NCBI RefSeq assembly: GCF_905171765.1
Contig: NC_053390.1
Span: 515,430,852 to 515,494,851 of the forward strand
Length of the DNA: 64,000 bases
Source: Bufo bufo
Taxonomy: Eukaryota > Chordata > Amphibia > Anura > Bufonidae
Direction of reading: 5' to 3'
Shown piece after piece: positions 44,235 through 56,149 of this stretch; position 1 is the first letter of the stretch, and each line of letters starts with the position of its first letter. A program made the position numbers and the translations under genes. Under the pieces are notes generated by a model. It saw only the letters and a program-made list of their open reading frames with translations. It did not search any database and was not told where the DNA came from.

Positions 44235-44892
44235 ATCAGGGGCTTGGCTGTGCTTGCTATTTTATTGAGGGGTGAAATACAATTGCCAAAATAGCAATAC
44301 CCTAAATCTGGTGTTTCAGCTGTGGCTAGCCAATTGTAATACTCTCTGCTGTCTGGCAAAAGATATTTTTTTTTCTGGGTGAAATTAAATTGCCAAAATA
44401 GCAATACATTAAATCTGGTGTTCCAGCTGTGTCTGGACAAGTTTTATAGTGTCCGTCAAAGCATAGTTTTTATTCCGGGTTGAAATTCAATTCCCAAAAT
44501 AGCAATACCCTAAATCAGCGGTTTCTGCTGTTGCAGGCCAAGTGTAAATCTGTCCGTAAAAGGGTATATTACACTCAGCATGCATTTCCAATTGTATTTT
44601 TGTTCCGTAAAAGGGTATATTACACAAACTGTTAAATTACAATTGCTGAAAGCATAAGCCTTTAAATTTGCACGCACTATTGTGCATATCACATAGTGTA
44701 TTTCTGTCCGTAAAAGGGTATATTACATTGAAGGTGCAAATTCAAGTGCTGATAGGGTCATCCTCAATAACTTCACACGCTACCGTGCATCTCCAAGTGT
44801 AATTCTGTTCGTAAAAGGAAACCTTTCATCCAGGGCCTAAATACTAGGCCTACAATTTATATTCAGCTAAATCTGTGGTTACTGCTGTGCCT
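44235..44892 (+). repeat. Diverged subterminal repeats of hAT D
   Basis: Imperfect units of about 110 bp carry TTGCCAAAATAGCAATACCC, TAAATCTGGTGTTTC and CAGCTGTG. Further on, three copies of CCGTAAAAGGGTATATTACA lie near 44552, 44606 and 44708. They lie in the leader of the transposase, as in copies B and C. Confidence 0.75.
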
Positions 44893-44897
44893 GTATT

Positions 44898-45589
44898 TGT
44901 AACGGTCACGTCCACACACACACAGGGGAAAGGATAGTGACCACTGCGCTCCACCCTCACCCCTGGCCGTGCCTACTTGCCTCACGAGTCCTGATGACAG
45001 CCGACAACTGGACGACAGTCCCTAACTTAGGATACGTGCAGGGAAGACAGACAAGACAAAATCTGGAACATGAACGGACCGGGTTTGAACCAAGAGAGCT
45101 ACACAGTACAAAGGATTAAGCAAAGAATGATCAGGAGAAGCCGGGGTCAAATACCAGGAGAGCAGAGAAGTAGAAGAGGAGTCCTAAGAGAGTAGTCAGG
45201 TGGGAGCCGAGGTCACAATACCAGGACGGATGCGCAGTACAGGAGGAGCAGGCAAAAGGATGGTCAGGGAACAGGATCAGGTAAGTATTCAGCAGTCCAA
45301 CAAATAGCCAGGAACCTAGAAATTAACAGGCAACCTGTAGCCAGCAGGCTGCCTGTATTTATAGTAGGGAGTGAGGGTCATGTGACGTGGCCAGCGTAAC
45401 ATGACCGACAGACCAACCAGTCGATCACCGAGTGATCAGCTCGGCGCTCAAGGCAGACTAGGAGCAGGGAGCCACCCAGCTAGTAAAGCCGCCCTGGGAA
45501 TGAGGTCAAACACAGAACCTCATTCCAAAAGCTAAGCAACAGGTCTGCGGGCAATGGGGGACCGAGTGCACCTTCGGAACCCCGTGACA
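44898..45589 (-). repeat. Gypsy 3' LTR
   Basis: 692 bp, TG...CA on the coding strand. The last ~19 codons of the Gag-Pol frame run into it. It contains GCCGCCCTGGGAATGAGGTC, which the 5' LTR lacks. Confidence 0.95.
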
Positions 45590-48500
45590 GTACCCCCCCT
45601 TTTACGAGGGGCCACCGGACCCAAGACTTCAGGCGATGGCTTTTCAGGGTGTTCTAAATGAAATTTACAAACAAGTCTAGGAGCATGAACCTCCCTGGCA
45701 GGTACCCAAGATCTCTCTTCAGGTCCATACCCCTTCCAGTGAATCAGGTACTGCAAGGAATTACGCACCTTCCTGACATCCACTATTTTAGACACCACAT
45801 ACTCGACAGCATTATTAACAAGAACCAGCGGAGGCGAGGCTTTTGATGGTACTACCGGTTCAAAATATTTTTTAAGCAGAGATTTATGGAACACATTATG
45901 AATGTGGAATGACTCAGGCAGCTCCAACCTAAAAGATACCGGGTTAATCACTTCCGTGATCTTATATGTTCCAATAAAACGAGGAGCAAATTTTTTAGAA
46001 GTTACCTTGAGAGATAAATTCTTGGAGGACAACCATACTTTATCCCCAACCTGAAAGTTTACCCCCCTTGAACGTCTCCTATCGGCCTTGAGTTTTTGAG
46101 AACATTGAGCCTTTTCTAGGTTTGATTGAACCCGGGCCCAAACTGTGCACAGTTCGGAGGAGAGTTTATCCGCTTCAGGGTTAGAGGAGGAGATGGACGA
46201 CCCAGAATGAAAACGGGGATGAAAACCATGGTTACAAAAGAAAGGGGAGACCCCAGCGGAAGAATTGACACGGTTATTCAAAGCAAATTCAGCCAACGGA
46301 AGGAATTTGACCCATAATTGCTGGTCATCAGCAACATACAACCTCAAGAATTGTTCCACAGACTGATTAAGGCGTTTAGTCTGTCCATTACTCTCAGGAT
46401 GGTAGGCGGAAGAAAAAGACAATGAAATTTTACATCTTTGACAGAAGGACCTCCAGAATTTGGACACAAACTGCACACCCCTGTCAGAGACAATATTTTC
46501 CGGGATGCCATGTAAACGAACAATCTCTCTCACAAAAATAGACGCCAGGGTTTTAGCATTCGGAAGTTTAGACAGGGGAATGAAATGAACCATCTTGCTA
46601 AACCTATCGACCACTACCCAAACCACAGTCTTACCCTCCGCCAGCGGTAGGTCAGTTTTAAAGTCCATCGAGATATGGGACCAGGGTCTACTGGGAATGG
46701 GTAGGGGTCGTAGGTTACCAGCAGGGCGAGTCCTAGGTGTCTTAGACCTGGCACAAACCTCACAGGCTGACACGTAGGACTTAACATCCCTGGTCAGAGT
46801 GGGCCACCAATAAGAACTAGAAACCAGATCCTTAGTGCCCTCAAAACCCGGATGTCCACAAAAGGCAGAATCGTGACACTCCCCCAACAGCTGGAGACGA
46901 AATTGTATGGGAACAAACAACTTATCTGTTGGGGTGGATGCTGGTGCCAGATGTTGTTCAGCCTTAATGCGAGCCGAGATATCCTGGGTTAGAGCTGCTA
47001 AGAAGATGTTTGTTGGTAGGATGGATTTAGGCGGCGTCTCAGTGGGTTGAAAAGCATGGAAGCTCCGAGATAATGCGTCTGCTTTCACATTTTTACTTCC
47101 CGGCCTGAACGTAATGGAGAAATCAAAACGGGTAAAAAACAGAGCCCATCGGGCTTGTCGGGGATTCAACCTCTTAGCTGACTCGAGAAACATTAGGTTT
47201 TTATGATCAGTGACAACAGTTACTCGATGCCTTGCCCCCTCCAAAAAATGCCTCCACACCTCAAATGCCCATTTAATAGCCAGCAGCTCCCTATTCCCTA
47301 TGTCGTAGTTTCTCTCCGTGGGAGAGAATTTCCTGGAGAAGAAGGCACATGGTCTTAGGTTAGTGAGGCTAGCAGGATCTTGTGAAAGGACTGCTCCTGC
47401 GCCATCCTCGGACGCATCCACCTCCACAATAAAAGGTTTCTCCTGATCAGGCTGGATCAGAATGGGAGCGCTACTAAATGCCTTTTTTAAGGTTTCAAAT
47501 GAAGAGATGGCCTTGGTAGACCAATTCTCCAAATCCGCCCCTTTCTTCGTAAGGTCGGTCAATGGCTTAGCAATTACAGAAAAATTCATGATAAATTTAC
47601 GATAGTAATTAGCGAAACCCAAAAACCGTTGTAAAGCCTTTAAGGATGAAGGCCTTACCCATTCCTTAATTGCTAAAACCTTACCAGGATCCATCTTAAA
47701 GGCGTGAGGAGTCAAAACATGCCCTAGAAACAGTATCTCCTGTACACCAAAGACACATTTCTCTTGCTTAGCGGATAGCTGGTTCTCCCTCAACACCTCT
47801 AATACTTGTTTGACATGAGACACATGAGATTCGAAATCTGGAGAGAATATCAAAATGTCGTCAAGATAGACAATAATAAATTTACCTAAGAACTCCCTGA
47901 GAATATCGTTCATTAAGTTTTGGAACACAGCTGGGGCATTGCTGAGTCCAAAAGGCATTACCTGATATTCAAAGTGTCCTATCGGAGTATTGAACGCTGT
48001 CTTCCATTCGTCTCCCTCCTTGATTCGGATTAGATTGTATGCCCCTTTCAGGTCAATCTTGGAAAACCAGGTTGCCCCCAGAACCTGGTTAAATAAATCC
48101 GGAATCAATGGGAGAGAGTATCTATTTTGGACAGTGATCTTATTCAATCTCCGGTAATCAATACAAAGCCTAAGACCACCATCCTTCTTTTTAACAAAGA
48201 AAAACCCTGCTCCCATAGGAGAGACTGAAGGTCTAATATGCCCTTTAGCAAGGCTCTCCTTAATATAATCTTCCATAGCCTTGCGTTCGGGCCCTGAAAG
48301 ATTATAAATTCGCCCTTTAGGAAATTCGGCACCCTCTATTAGCTCTATGGAGCAATCATAAGGTCTATGGGGGGGTAGAACCTCTGGAGTAGGGGATGAG
48401 AATACATCAGAAAATTCTTTAATAACTGAGGGTAATGTATTAGACCTTACTGAAACCCCAGCCTGGACCACGGACAAGCATGAGTCACACTTAGGTCCCC

Positions 48501-49743
48501 ATTTCATCAACTCTCCTTTGGACCAATCAATTGTGGGGTTATGTAAACGGAGCCAAGGCAACCCTAGTACCACCTCAACCGGTAGGTTCTCCAGGACTAA
48601 AAGAGAACATCTCTCGGAGTGGCACACAACCATGGTCAGAGAAATTTCAGAGGTACATGACCTCACCGTACCACCCATCAGGGGAGTAGCATCAATAGCC
48701 ATGACATGGATAGGTGTAGGTAAAGCAAACATTGGAATACCCAATTTACTAGCAAATTCAAAGTCAATAAAGCTGGCCGCTGAACCGGAATCAATAAAGG
48801 CCTTACCCGGCCACTTATTAACCCCCAGAGAAATCGTTATGGGTACCAAAAGCTTATATTTAGAAAAATCAGGGTGTACCTGGTCTTTAGGTTGTCTTGC
48901 CTTAGGAGATTTGTCAGAGAGGACCCTCTTAGGACACTTGTTGATCCAATGGCCAGGATCTCCACAGTAGAAGCACTCTCCGCGTCTGCGACGAAGATTA
49001 CCCCGGGTCATGCCAACCTGCATGGGTTCCCCGGTGGAGGCCTCAGTGTTGTCCCTGGAAAAGGCCTCTGGCTGGAACACCATCTGAGAACAGAACTGTC
49101 GTTCTTGTCGTCTCTCTCTAACTCGTCGGTCAAGTCGGACAACTAGGGTCATCATCTCCTCTAAGGTCTCTGGAATTTGATAACTGACAAATAGATCTTT
49201 TAAATTATTAGACAGACCAGACCTAAACTGACTCTTCAGGGCTGGTTCATTCCATCCTGAGGGGACACACCACCGTCTGAATTGGGTGCAATACTCCTCT
49301 GCAGGGAGATGGCCCTGAACCAGTGCCCTAAGTGCCGTCTCGGCTACCAGGGCCCTGTCTGGTTCCTCATAGAGGGTACCCAGGGCCTGAAAAAAACCCT
49401 CCACAGAAGTCAGACAACTGGCCCCAGGAGGTAACGAGAATGCCCAGGCCTGGGGATCACCCTGTAGAAGAGAAATGATAATCCCCACGCGTTGGCTCTC
49501 GGGACCGGAGGACACGGGGCGCAAACGGAAGTAGAGTTTGCAACTCTCCTTAAAGGAGAGAAACCTCTTCCGGTCTCCAGAAAAGGGTTCTGGGAGCTTG
49601 ATCTGGGGTTCAAAATGTGGACTGGAGGGCAGAGGAGTGGAAGAACATTGCCCTAACTCAAAAGAACGGAGTTTCTCTCCTAGCTCCTGCACCACCTGTG
49701 TCAAGCTAGAGACATGGTCAGTCAGGGTAGTAAGCGGATTCAT
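45532..49743 (-). CDS. Gag-Pol polyprotein of a chromodomain Gypsy element
   Basis: One 1403-residue frame, so Gag and Pol are fused without a frameshift. Domains: Gag (about 1-250), CCHC knuckle (Cys257, Cys260, His265, Cys270), protease with F-I-D-S-G (Asp318), reverse transcriptase (about 470-660; Asp564 and Y-L-D-D at 626-629), RNase H (Asp776, Glu819, Asp846, Asp889), and integrase zinc domain (His957, His964, Cys994, Cys997). Next come the integrase core (Asp1027, Asp1087) and a C-terminal chromodomain (about 1310-1365, Y-L-I-H-W-K-G-Y-G). The chromodomain and order place it with vertebrate sushi-type chromoviruses. In the family, Gag packages RNA, reverse transcriptase with RNase H makes DNA, and integrase with chromodomain chooses the site. 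Oddly, the residue 36 after Asp1087 is Lys1123 (G-Q-T-K-R), where the catalytic Glu is expected; this would disable integration. No stops are seen. Confidence 0.93.
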   Translation of the reverse strand: MNPLTTLTDHVSSLTQVVQELGEKLRSFELGQCSSTPLPSSPHFEPQIKLPEPFSGDRKRFLSFKESCKLYFRLRPVSSGPESQRVGIIISLLQGDPQAWAFSLPPGASCLTSVEGFFQALGTLYEEPDRALVAETALRALVQGHLPAEEYCTQFRRWCVPSGWNEPALKSQFRSGLSNNLKDLFVSYQIPETLEEMMTLVVRLDRRVRERRQERQFCSQMVFQPEAFSRDNTEASTGEPMQVGMTRGNLRRRRGECFYCGDPGHWINKCPKRVLSDKSPKARQPKDQVHPDFSKYKLLVPITISLGVNKWPGKAFIDSGSAASFIDFEFASKLGIPMFALPTPIHVMAIDATPLMGGTVRSCTSEISLTMVVCHSERCSLLVLENLPVEVVLGLPWLRLHNPTIDWSKGELMKWGPKCDSCLSVVQAGVSVRSNTLPSVIKEFSDVFSSPTPEVLPPHRPYDCSIELIEGAEFPKGRIYNLSGPERKAMEDYIKESLAKGHIRPSVSPMGAGFFFVKKKDGGLRLCIDYRRLNKITVQNRYSLPLIPDLFNQVLGATWFSKIDLKGAYNLIRIKEGDEWKTAFNTPIGHFEYQVMPFGLSNAPAVFQNLMNDILREFLGKFIIVYLDDILIFSPDFESHVSHVKQVLEVLRENQLSAKQEKCVFGVQEILFLGHVLTPHAFKMDPGKVLAIKEWVRPSSLKALQRFLGFANYYRKFIMNFSVIAKPLTDLTKKGADLENWSTKAISSFETLKKAFSSAPILIQPDQEKPFIVEVDASEDGAGAVLSQDPASLTNLRPCAFFSRKFSPTERNYDIGNRELLAIKWAFEVWRHFLEGARHRVTVVTDHKNLMFLESAKRLNPRQARWALFFTRFDFSITFRPGSKNVKADALSRSFHAFQPTETPPKSILPTNIFLAALTQDISARIKAEQHLAPASTPTDKLFVPIQFRLQLLGECHDSAFCGHPGFEGTKDLVSSSYWWPTLTRDVKSYVSACEVCARSKTPRTRPAGNLRPLPIPSRPWSHISMDFKTDLPLAEGKTVVWVVVDRFSKMVHFIPLSKLPNAKTLASIFVREIVRLHGIPENIVSDRGVQFVSKFWRSFCQRCKISLSFSSAYHPESNGQTKRLNQSVEQFLRLYVADDQQLWVKFLPLAEFALNNRVNSSAGVSPFFCNHGFHPRFHSGSSISSSNPEADKLSSELCTVWARVQSNLEKAQCSQKLKADRRRSRGVNFQVGDKVWLSSKNLSLKVTSKKFAPRFIGTYKITEVINPVSFRLELPESFHIHNVFHKSLLKKYFEPVVPSKASPPLVLVNNAVEYVVSKIVDVRKVRNSLQYLIHWKGYGPEERSWVPAREVHAPRLVCKFHLEHPEKPSPEVLGPVAPRKRGGTVTGFRRCTRSPIARRPVA

Positions 49744-49771
49744 GATACAGTGGTTATTGGGCCTGTTAATC

Positions 49772-50440
49772 TGTAACGGTCACGTCCACACACACACAGG
49801 GGAAAGGATAGTGACCACTGCGCTCCACCCTCACCCCTGGCCCTGCCTACTTGCCTCACGAGTCCTGATGACAGGGGACAACTGGACGACAGTCCCTAAC
49901 TTAGGATACGTGCAGGGAAGACAGACAAGACAAAATACGGAACATGAACGGACCGGGTCAGAACCAAGAGAGCTACGCAGTACAGAGGATTAAGCAAAGA
50001 ATGGTCAGGAGAAGCCGGGGTCAAATACCAGGAGAGCAGAGATGTACAAGAGGAGTCCTAAGAGAGTAGTCAGGTGGGAGCCGAGGTCACAATACCAGGA
50101 CGGATGCGCAGTACAGGAGGAGCAGGCAAAAGGATGGTCAGGGAACAGGATCAGGTAAGTATTCAGCAGTCCAACAAATAGCCAGGAACCTAGAAATTAA
50201 CAGGCAACCTGTAGCCAGCAGGCTGCCTGTATTTATAGTGGGGAGTGAGGGTCATGTGACGTGGCCAGCGTCACATGACCGACAGACAAACCAGTCGAGC
50301 ACCGAGTGATCAGCTCGGTGCTCAAGGCAGACTAGGAGCAGGGAGCCACCCAGCTAGTAAACACAGAACCTCATTCCAAAAGCTAAGCAACAGGTCTGCG
50401 GGCAATGGGGGACCGAGTGCACCTTCGGAACCCCGTGACA
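49772..50440 (-). repeat. Gypsy 5' LTR
   Basis: 669 bp and almost identical to the other LTR apart from a 23-bp deletion near 50362 and a handful of substitutions. The Gag-Pol start codon follows 29 bases downstream on the minus strand. The primer-binding site must lie in that short gap, but I cannot match it to a named tRNA. Confidence 0.95.
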
Positions 50441-51439
50441 GTATTAGTGTAATACGGTACATAAATAGATAGCCAGATAACAATGGGGAAAACATCTAGT
50501 AAGGGATGCGGACGCGGACTTGGTCGTGGTGGTGTTAGTGGACCCTATGGTGCTGGGAGAGGACGTGGCCGTTCTGCCACAGCCACACGTCCTAGTGAAC
50601 CAACTACCTCAGGTCCCAGTAGCCGCCAGAATTTACAGCGATATTTGGTGGGGCCCAATGCCGTTCTAAGGATGGTAAGGCCTGAGCAGGTACAGGCATT
50701 AGTCAAATGGGTGGCCGACAGTGGATCCAGCACGTTCACATTATCTCCCACCCAGTCTTCTGCAGAAAGCACACAGATGGCGCCTGAAAACCAAGCCCAT
50801 CAGTCTGTCACATCACCCCCATGCATATCAGGGAAACTGTCTGAGCCTCAAGTTATGCAGCAGTCTCTGGCAGGGTTTATGGCAGGGTTTCCCAAGGGCA
50901 TCCACCTAGCCCTTCCCCAGCGGTGGAAGACATAGAATGCACTGACGCACAACCACTTATGTTTCCTGATGATGAGGACATGGGAATACCACCTCAGCAC
51001 GTCTCTGATGATGATGAAACACAGGTGCCAACTGCTGCGTCTTTCTGCAGTGTGCAGACTGAACAGGAGATCAGGGAGGAAGACCTTGTGGAAGACGATG
51101 CAGGGGACGATGAGGTCCTAGACCCCACATGAAGGTCGTGCCACTGACTTTCAGAGTTCAGAGGAAGAGGCAGTGGTGAGACCGAGACAACAGCATAGCA
51201 AAAGAGGGAGCAGTGGGCAAAAGCAGAACACCCGCCCATGGTGCTACTGGCCACCGCCACCTGGGACCGAGCACCCCAAAGGCAGCTTCAAGGAGTTCCC
51301 TGGCGTGGCACTTCTTCAAACAATGTGCTTATGACAAGACCCGAGTGGTTTGCACGCTGTGCCATCAAAGCCTGAAGCGAGGCATTAACGTTCTGAACCT
51401 TAGCACAACTGCAATGAGCAGGACACTCGGTCAGTGGGC

Positions 51440-54008
51440 ATGCTATGCAGTGAGTCAGTATATATGTGTATAAGTTTGTGATGCCAGTTGCAGCTTGCGC
51501 AGGTACTGTAGCAGGGCCCTTTAAGATGTTATGAGCTCACGTACTAGGTAAGAAATGCCAGAGGGGGATAATGTCTCTGTATAGTGTCAACGGTGTTTCC
51601 TACCTGTGGTACGGCTGGACTCCTGTATCCCGGCTCACATGCAACAAATTTGGGTGTGGTTAATAGGAGTAACTGAGGAATGATGGAATTTCCACACAGA
51701 TAATAGGGTCCAACTTGTCTTTACTTGATGTTATGATATGCAGCTTGGATCCATACAAGTTACAGCAATAGTCTAGGGTCCCAGCAGGTTTTGGCAATAT
51801 GTGGCAGGAATTTATAAGTATTCTGCATCTGATCATATGCCTATTAGAATCTGGCAGGTATCTATCTTCTGCTCTGTCTGAGGTCTGCTTAGTTTGGGTC
51901 TGACTAGCTGGTGAGGTACTTATCTTCTCCTTGTTTTGGGATCTTTACTTACAGGACTGCTCGCAGGGTATGATGGTGGCTTCCTGGAGATCTGATAGTT
52001 CTGTAGATGGCTGCTTCTTTGGTTTACCAGCTGAGGTAAGGGACTCAGGCTGGGAAGGTTGATCTGGGGCCTCAGCCGAGGCTTGGATCCTTGGTTGGGG
52101 TCCCTGTTTCTGGGAGCTTCTACTAACACAGCCTACCCCAATAGGGGGGCGGCTCACACTGCCTAGAACTTTCTTTCCTCCTCCTGAAGTAGGATGTGGG
52201 AACATTCCACTCCTCCTCATGTAGGGGAGACTAGACTGGAATGGACAATTCCAGTCTAGATCTATTAACTAGCTATGGTCTACTTAGATATTGCTGCCAC
52301 CTGCTGGTGTACATGGAAATTACAGCAAATACATATAATACAAATGCAATGTCAGATTACACAGGATGTTAACACATTTACACTTTAACATCATATAGCA
52401 GGGTGACAGAGTTTTAGTGACATACTCTGGGATGTTACATACCCCGTTACTTTAAGATAAGCCGTCCTCGGCGCATGATAGATGGTGAGGAGTGAGCTCT
52501 GGTTACCCAATAAAATACAAAGTGCTGCGTGAATATACATATAAGGACATACAAAGACAAAACACATAACTGTTTCCTCGAGGTTCCTGCCCGCTAGCAT
52601 AAGGTGTCCAACACACAGTTTCCTTATCTTGGTATAACCAGGTAACCTAATACTGCACTAAGCAAACATTACCGACTGACTTTGAAATGTTCTGGATCCT
52701 TTAAACACCAAAGAAAGCATGGGGGTGTCTTTACTCTGTAGTCCCACCATTGTGTAATGAAATGCCCGCAAATGAAAGGGTGGCTTTATCCTGTATTCCC
52801 TTCCCTGCACCAAAGCCTGAGAAATTTGGCTTAAAGCACGATCACATTGGTGACTATAAGGGTAGCTAAATTGTGGCTCTAAGGTTTGAGGGCCCGTACC
52901 TTAGGCAAAAGGCTCAGAAGGGGAGGTATTTATCGTCTCCGTATCTTCTGGCAAGTCACAGGAGGAGGGCCTTTATTCCCGTGTGCTCCTGGAAATGAGA
53001 CACCTCCGGATGGGAACAATCCGGAACATTTAACAAGCGGGAAGGAGCAGCCTAGGGCTTCTAACGATTCCCGAAGCAGCAGGGGTACCTGTGAAGTAAT
53101 TGGACCTGGCTGGACTTACCACTTGGTCCTACCCTGGGTACCTATGGGTATATATCACCGGGTGTAGGCCATTAGTATTCAGCGTCCGTATGAAGACAGT
53201 CCGTATAAAGGGGGGAGAGAACAAGAGCTGTAAAAAAGGCACACTTAAGTAAGTTGCTACATTTTTTGTTAAGTGCAATGGTTAAGTGCAATCATCATAA
53301 ACAGTGCATAAAGTCACATTGCGGCACCTGGAAGGATAATACACACAATGGGCATGATATCTTGAACGTTGCATAACATTTGTAAACTGGTTACAATGAC
53401 ATAAATTATTAAATAGCATGACAATTATATGCAAGCTTTTATGTTGCGATAGAACATTTTATAAAATAGTGCAAATTTATTAGTGCAAATATCAATGTCA
53501 GGCGGGGCTCAACAATAACTTGAGTCCTTTTTCCTGAAAGTGCTTGAAGTTGCAGAATCGTCTGATAGTTCTGTAGATGGCTGCTTCCTTGGTCTACCAG
53601 CTGAGGTAAGGGACACAGGCTGGGAAGGTTGATCTGGGGCCTCAGCCGATGCTTGGATCCATGGTTGGGGTCCCTGTTTCTGGGAGCTTCTACTAACACA
53701 GCCTACCCCAGCAGGGGGCGGCTCACACTGCCTAGAACTTTCTTTCCTCCATCTGAAGTAGGATGTGGAAACATTCCACTCCTCCTCATGTAGGGGAGAC
53801 TAGACTGGAATGGACAATTCCAGTCTAGGTCTATTAACTAGCTATGGTCTACTTAGATATTGCTGCCACCTGCTGGTGTACATGGAAATTACAGCAAATA
53901 CATATAATACAAATGCAATGTCAGATTACACAGGATGTTAACACATTTACACTTTAACATCATATAGCAGGGTGACAGAATTTTAGTGACATACTCTGGG
54001 ATGTTACA
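51440..54008. mobile_element. Coding-free LTR-like insertion in the BED finger
   Basis: Direct repeats of about 448 bp (51991-52439 and 53561-54008) end in the same TACTCTGGGATGTTACA and enclose about 1.1 kb with no retroelement domain. The left repeat is preceded by about 500 bp (TGTGATGCCAGTTGC...) absent on the right, so one LTR may be truncated. It splits the BED finger of hAT D. The flanks CACAACTGCAATGAGCAGG (left) and CACAACCTGCATGACCAGG (right) look like imperfect copies of each other, longer than a normal LTR duplication. A non-autonomous LTR element is my best reading; boundaries are uncertain. Confidence 0.6.
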
Positions 54009-55881
54009 CAACCTGCATGACCAGGCATCTGCATGCAAAGCATGAACTACAGTGGAGTAAACACCTTAAAAACAAGGAAGTAACTCAGGCTCCCCCTGCT
54101 ACCTCTTCTGCTGCTGCCTCGGCCTCTTCCTCCGCCTCTGGAGGAACGTTGGCACCCGCCGCCCAGCAAACAGAGGATGTACCACCAACACCACCACCTC
54201 CATCACCAAGCATCTCCACTATGTCACACGGCAGCGTTCAGCTCTCCATCTCACAAACATTTGAGAGAAAGCCTAAATTCCCACCTAGCCACCCTCGATC
54301 CCTGGCCCTGAATGCCAGCATTTCTAAACTACTAGCCTATGAAATGCTGTCATTCAGGCTGGTGGACACAGACAGCTTCAAACAGCTCATGTCGCTTGCT
54401 GTCCCACAGTATGTTGTTCCCAGCCGCCACTACTTCTCCAAGAGAGCCGTGCCTTCCCTGCACAACCAAGTATCCAATAAAATCAAGTGTGCACTGCGAA
54501 ACGCTATCTGTGGCAGGGTCCACCTAACCACAGATACGTGGACCAGTAAGCACGGCCAGGGACGCTATATCTCCCTAACTGCACACTGGGTAAATGTAGT
54601 GGTGGCTGGGCCCCAGGAGGAGAGCTCTTTGGCGCACGTCCTTCCGCCGCCAAGGATCGCAGGGCAACATTCTTTGCCTCCTGTAGCCTTCTCCTCCTAC
54701 TCGGCTTCCTCCTCCTCTTCTTCCACCTGCTCATCCAGTCAGCCACACACCTTCACCACCAACTTCAGCACAGCCCGGGGTAAACGTCAGCAGGCCATTC
54801 TGAAACTCATATGTTTGGGGGACAGTCCCCACACCGTGCAGGAGTTGTGCCTGGGTATTGAACAACAGACCGACAAGTGGTTGCTGCCGGTGAGCCTCAA
54901 GCCCGGCCTGGTGGTGTGCGATAATGGGCGAAATCTCGTTGCAGCTCTGGGACTAGCCGGTTTGATGCACATCCCTTGCCTGGCGCATGTGCTGAATTTG
55001 GTGGTGCAGAAGTTCATTCACAACTACCCCGACATGTCAGAGCTGCTGCATAAAGTGCGGGCCGTCTGTTCGCGCTTTCGGCGTTCACATCCTGCCGCTG
55101 CTCGCCTGTCTGCTCTACAGCGTAACTTCAGCCTTCCCGCTCACCGCCTCATATGCGATGTGCCCACCAGGTGGGACTTCACCTTGCACATGCTGGACAG
55201 ACTGTGCGAGCAGCAGCAGGCCATAGTGGAGTTCTAGCTGCAGCACGCACGGGTCAGTCGCACTGCGGAACAGCACCACTTCACCACCAATGACTGGGCC
55301 TCCATGCGAGAACTGTGTGCCCTGTTGCGCTGTTTCGAGTACTCCACCAACATGGCCAGTGGCGATGACGCCGTTATCAGCGTTACAATACCACTTCTAT
55401 GTCTCCTTGAGAAAACACTTAGGGCGATGATGGAAGAGGAGGTGGCCCAGGAGGAAGAGGAGAAGGAAGAGGGGTCATTTTTAGCACTTTCAGGCCAGTC
55501 TCTTAGAAGTGACTCAGAGGGAGGTGTTTTGCAACAGCAGAGGCCAGGTACAAATGTGGCCAGACAGGGCCCACTACTGGAGGACGAGGAGGACGAGGAT
55601 GAGGAGGAGGTGGAGGAGGATGAAGTATGTTCACAGCGGGGTGGCCCCCAACGCAGCTCAGGCCCATCACTGGTGCGTGGCTGGGGGAAAACGGAGGACA
55701 ATGACGATACGCCTCCCACAGAGGACAGCTTGTCCTTACTTCTGGGCAGCCTGGCACACATGAGCGACTACATGCTGCAGTGCCTGCGCAACGACAGCAG
55801 AGCTGCCCACATTTTAACGTGTGCTGACTACTGGGTGGCCACCCTGCTGGATCCCCGGTACAAAGACAATGTGTCCACCTT

Positions 55882-56149
55882 CAGGCTTGGACTGGCCCAC
55901 AGGGGTACATGGGAATCCCCTGGTGGCCCCTGAGCAAGGTGGGCCCCTAGTCTCCAAACCCCTGCACAAGTGGCACATAACACATTAGATTTACTGCACT
56001 ACATACATATATTCAATCTACGGCACCTCAACCAGCCTATGTTCATATAAAAAAACGTGTTAGATTATTTAATATATTTGAATGTATCTGTACGGTGGGC
56101 CCCAAAATACATTTTACTGGTGGGCCCTAGGTACCCCAGTCCGACACTG
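55882..56149. mobile_element. hAT MITE inside copy D transposase
   Basis: It starts CAGGCTTGGACTGGCC and ends CCAGTCCGACACTG. The flanking eight bases are TCCACCTT and CCCACCTT (seven of eight equal). It has repeated GTGGGCCC motifs inverted at the two sides and no coding capacity. The insertion plus duplication is 276 bp, a multiple of three, so the host frame is the same on both sides, but the MITE itself brings stops. Confidence 0.85.

Larger units (their letters stand above)
44898..50440 (-). mobile_element. Chromodomain Ty3/Gypsy element (sushi-like), 5.5 kb
   Basis: Two nearly identical LTRs (44898-45589 and 49772-50440) flank one large minus-strand frame. GTATT is duplicated exactly at 44893-44897 and 50441-50445. 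On the coding strand the LTR begins TGTCACGGGG and ends CCGTTACA. A purine-rich tract (AAAAGGGGGGGTA on the minus strand) abuts the 3' LTR as expected for plus-strand priming. The right-hand LTR lacks 23 bp present in the left one. The near identity of LTRs marks a recent insertion, later than the hAT copy that contains it. Confidence 0.95.

Noticed and set aside
45532..49743. Endogenous retrovirus with envelope
   Set aside because: No envelope frame is present, and the chromodomain and gene order are those of a Ty3/Gypsy chromovirus.
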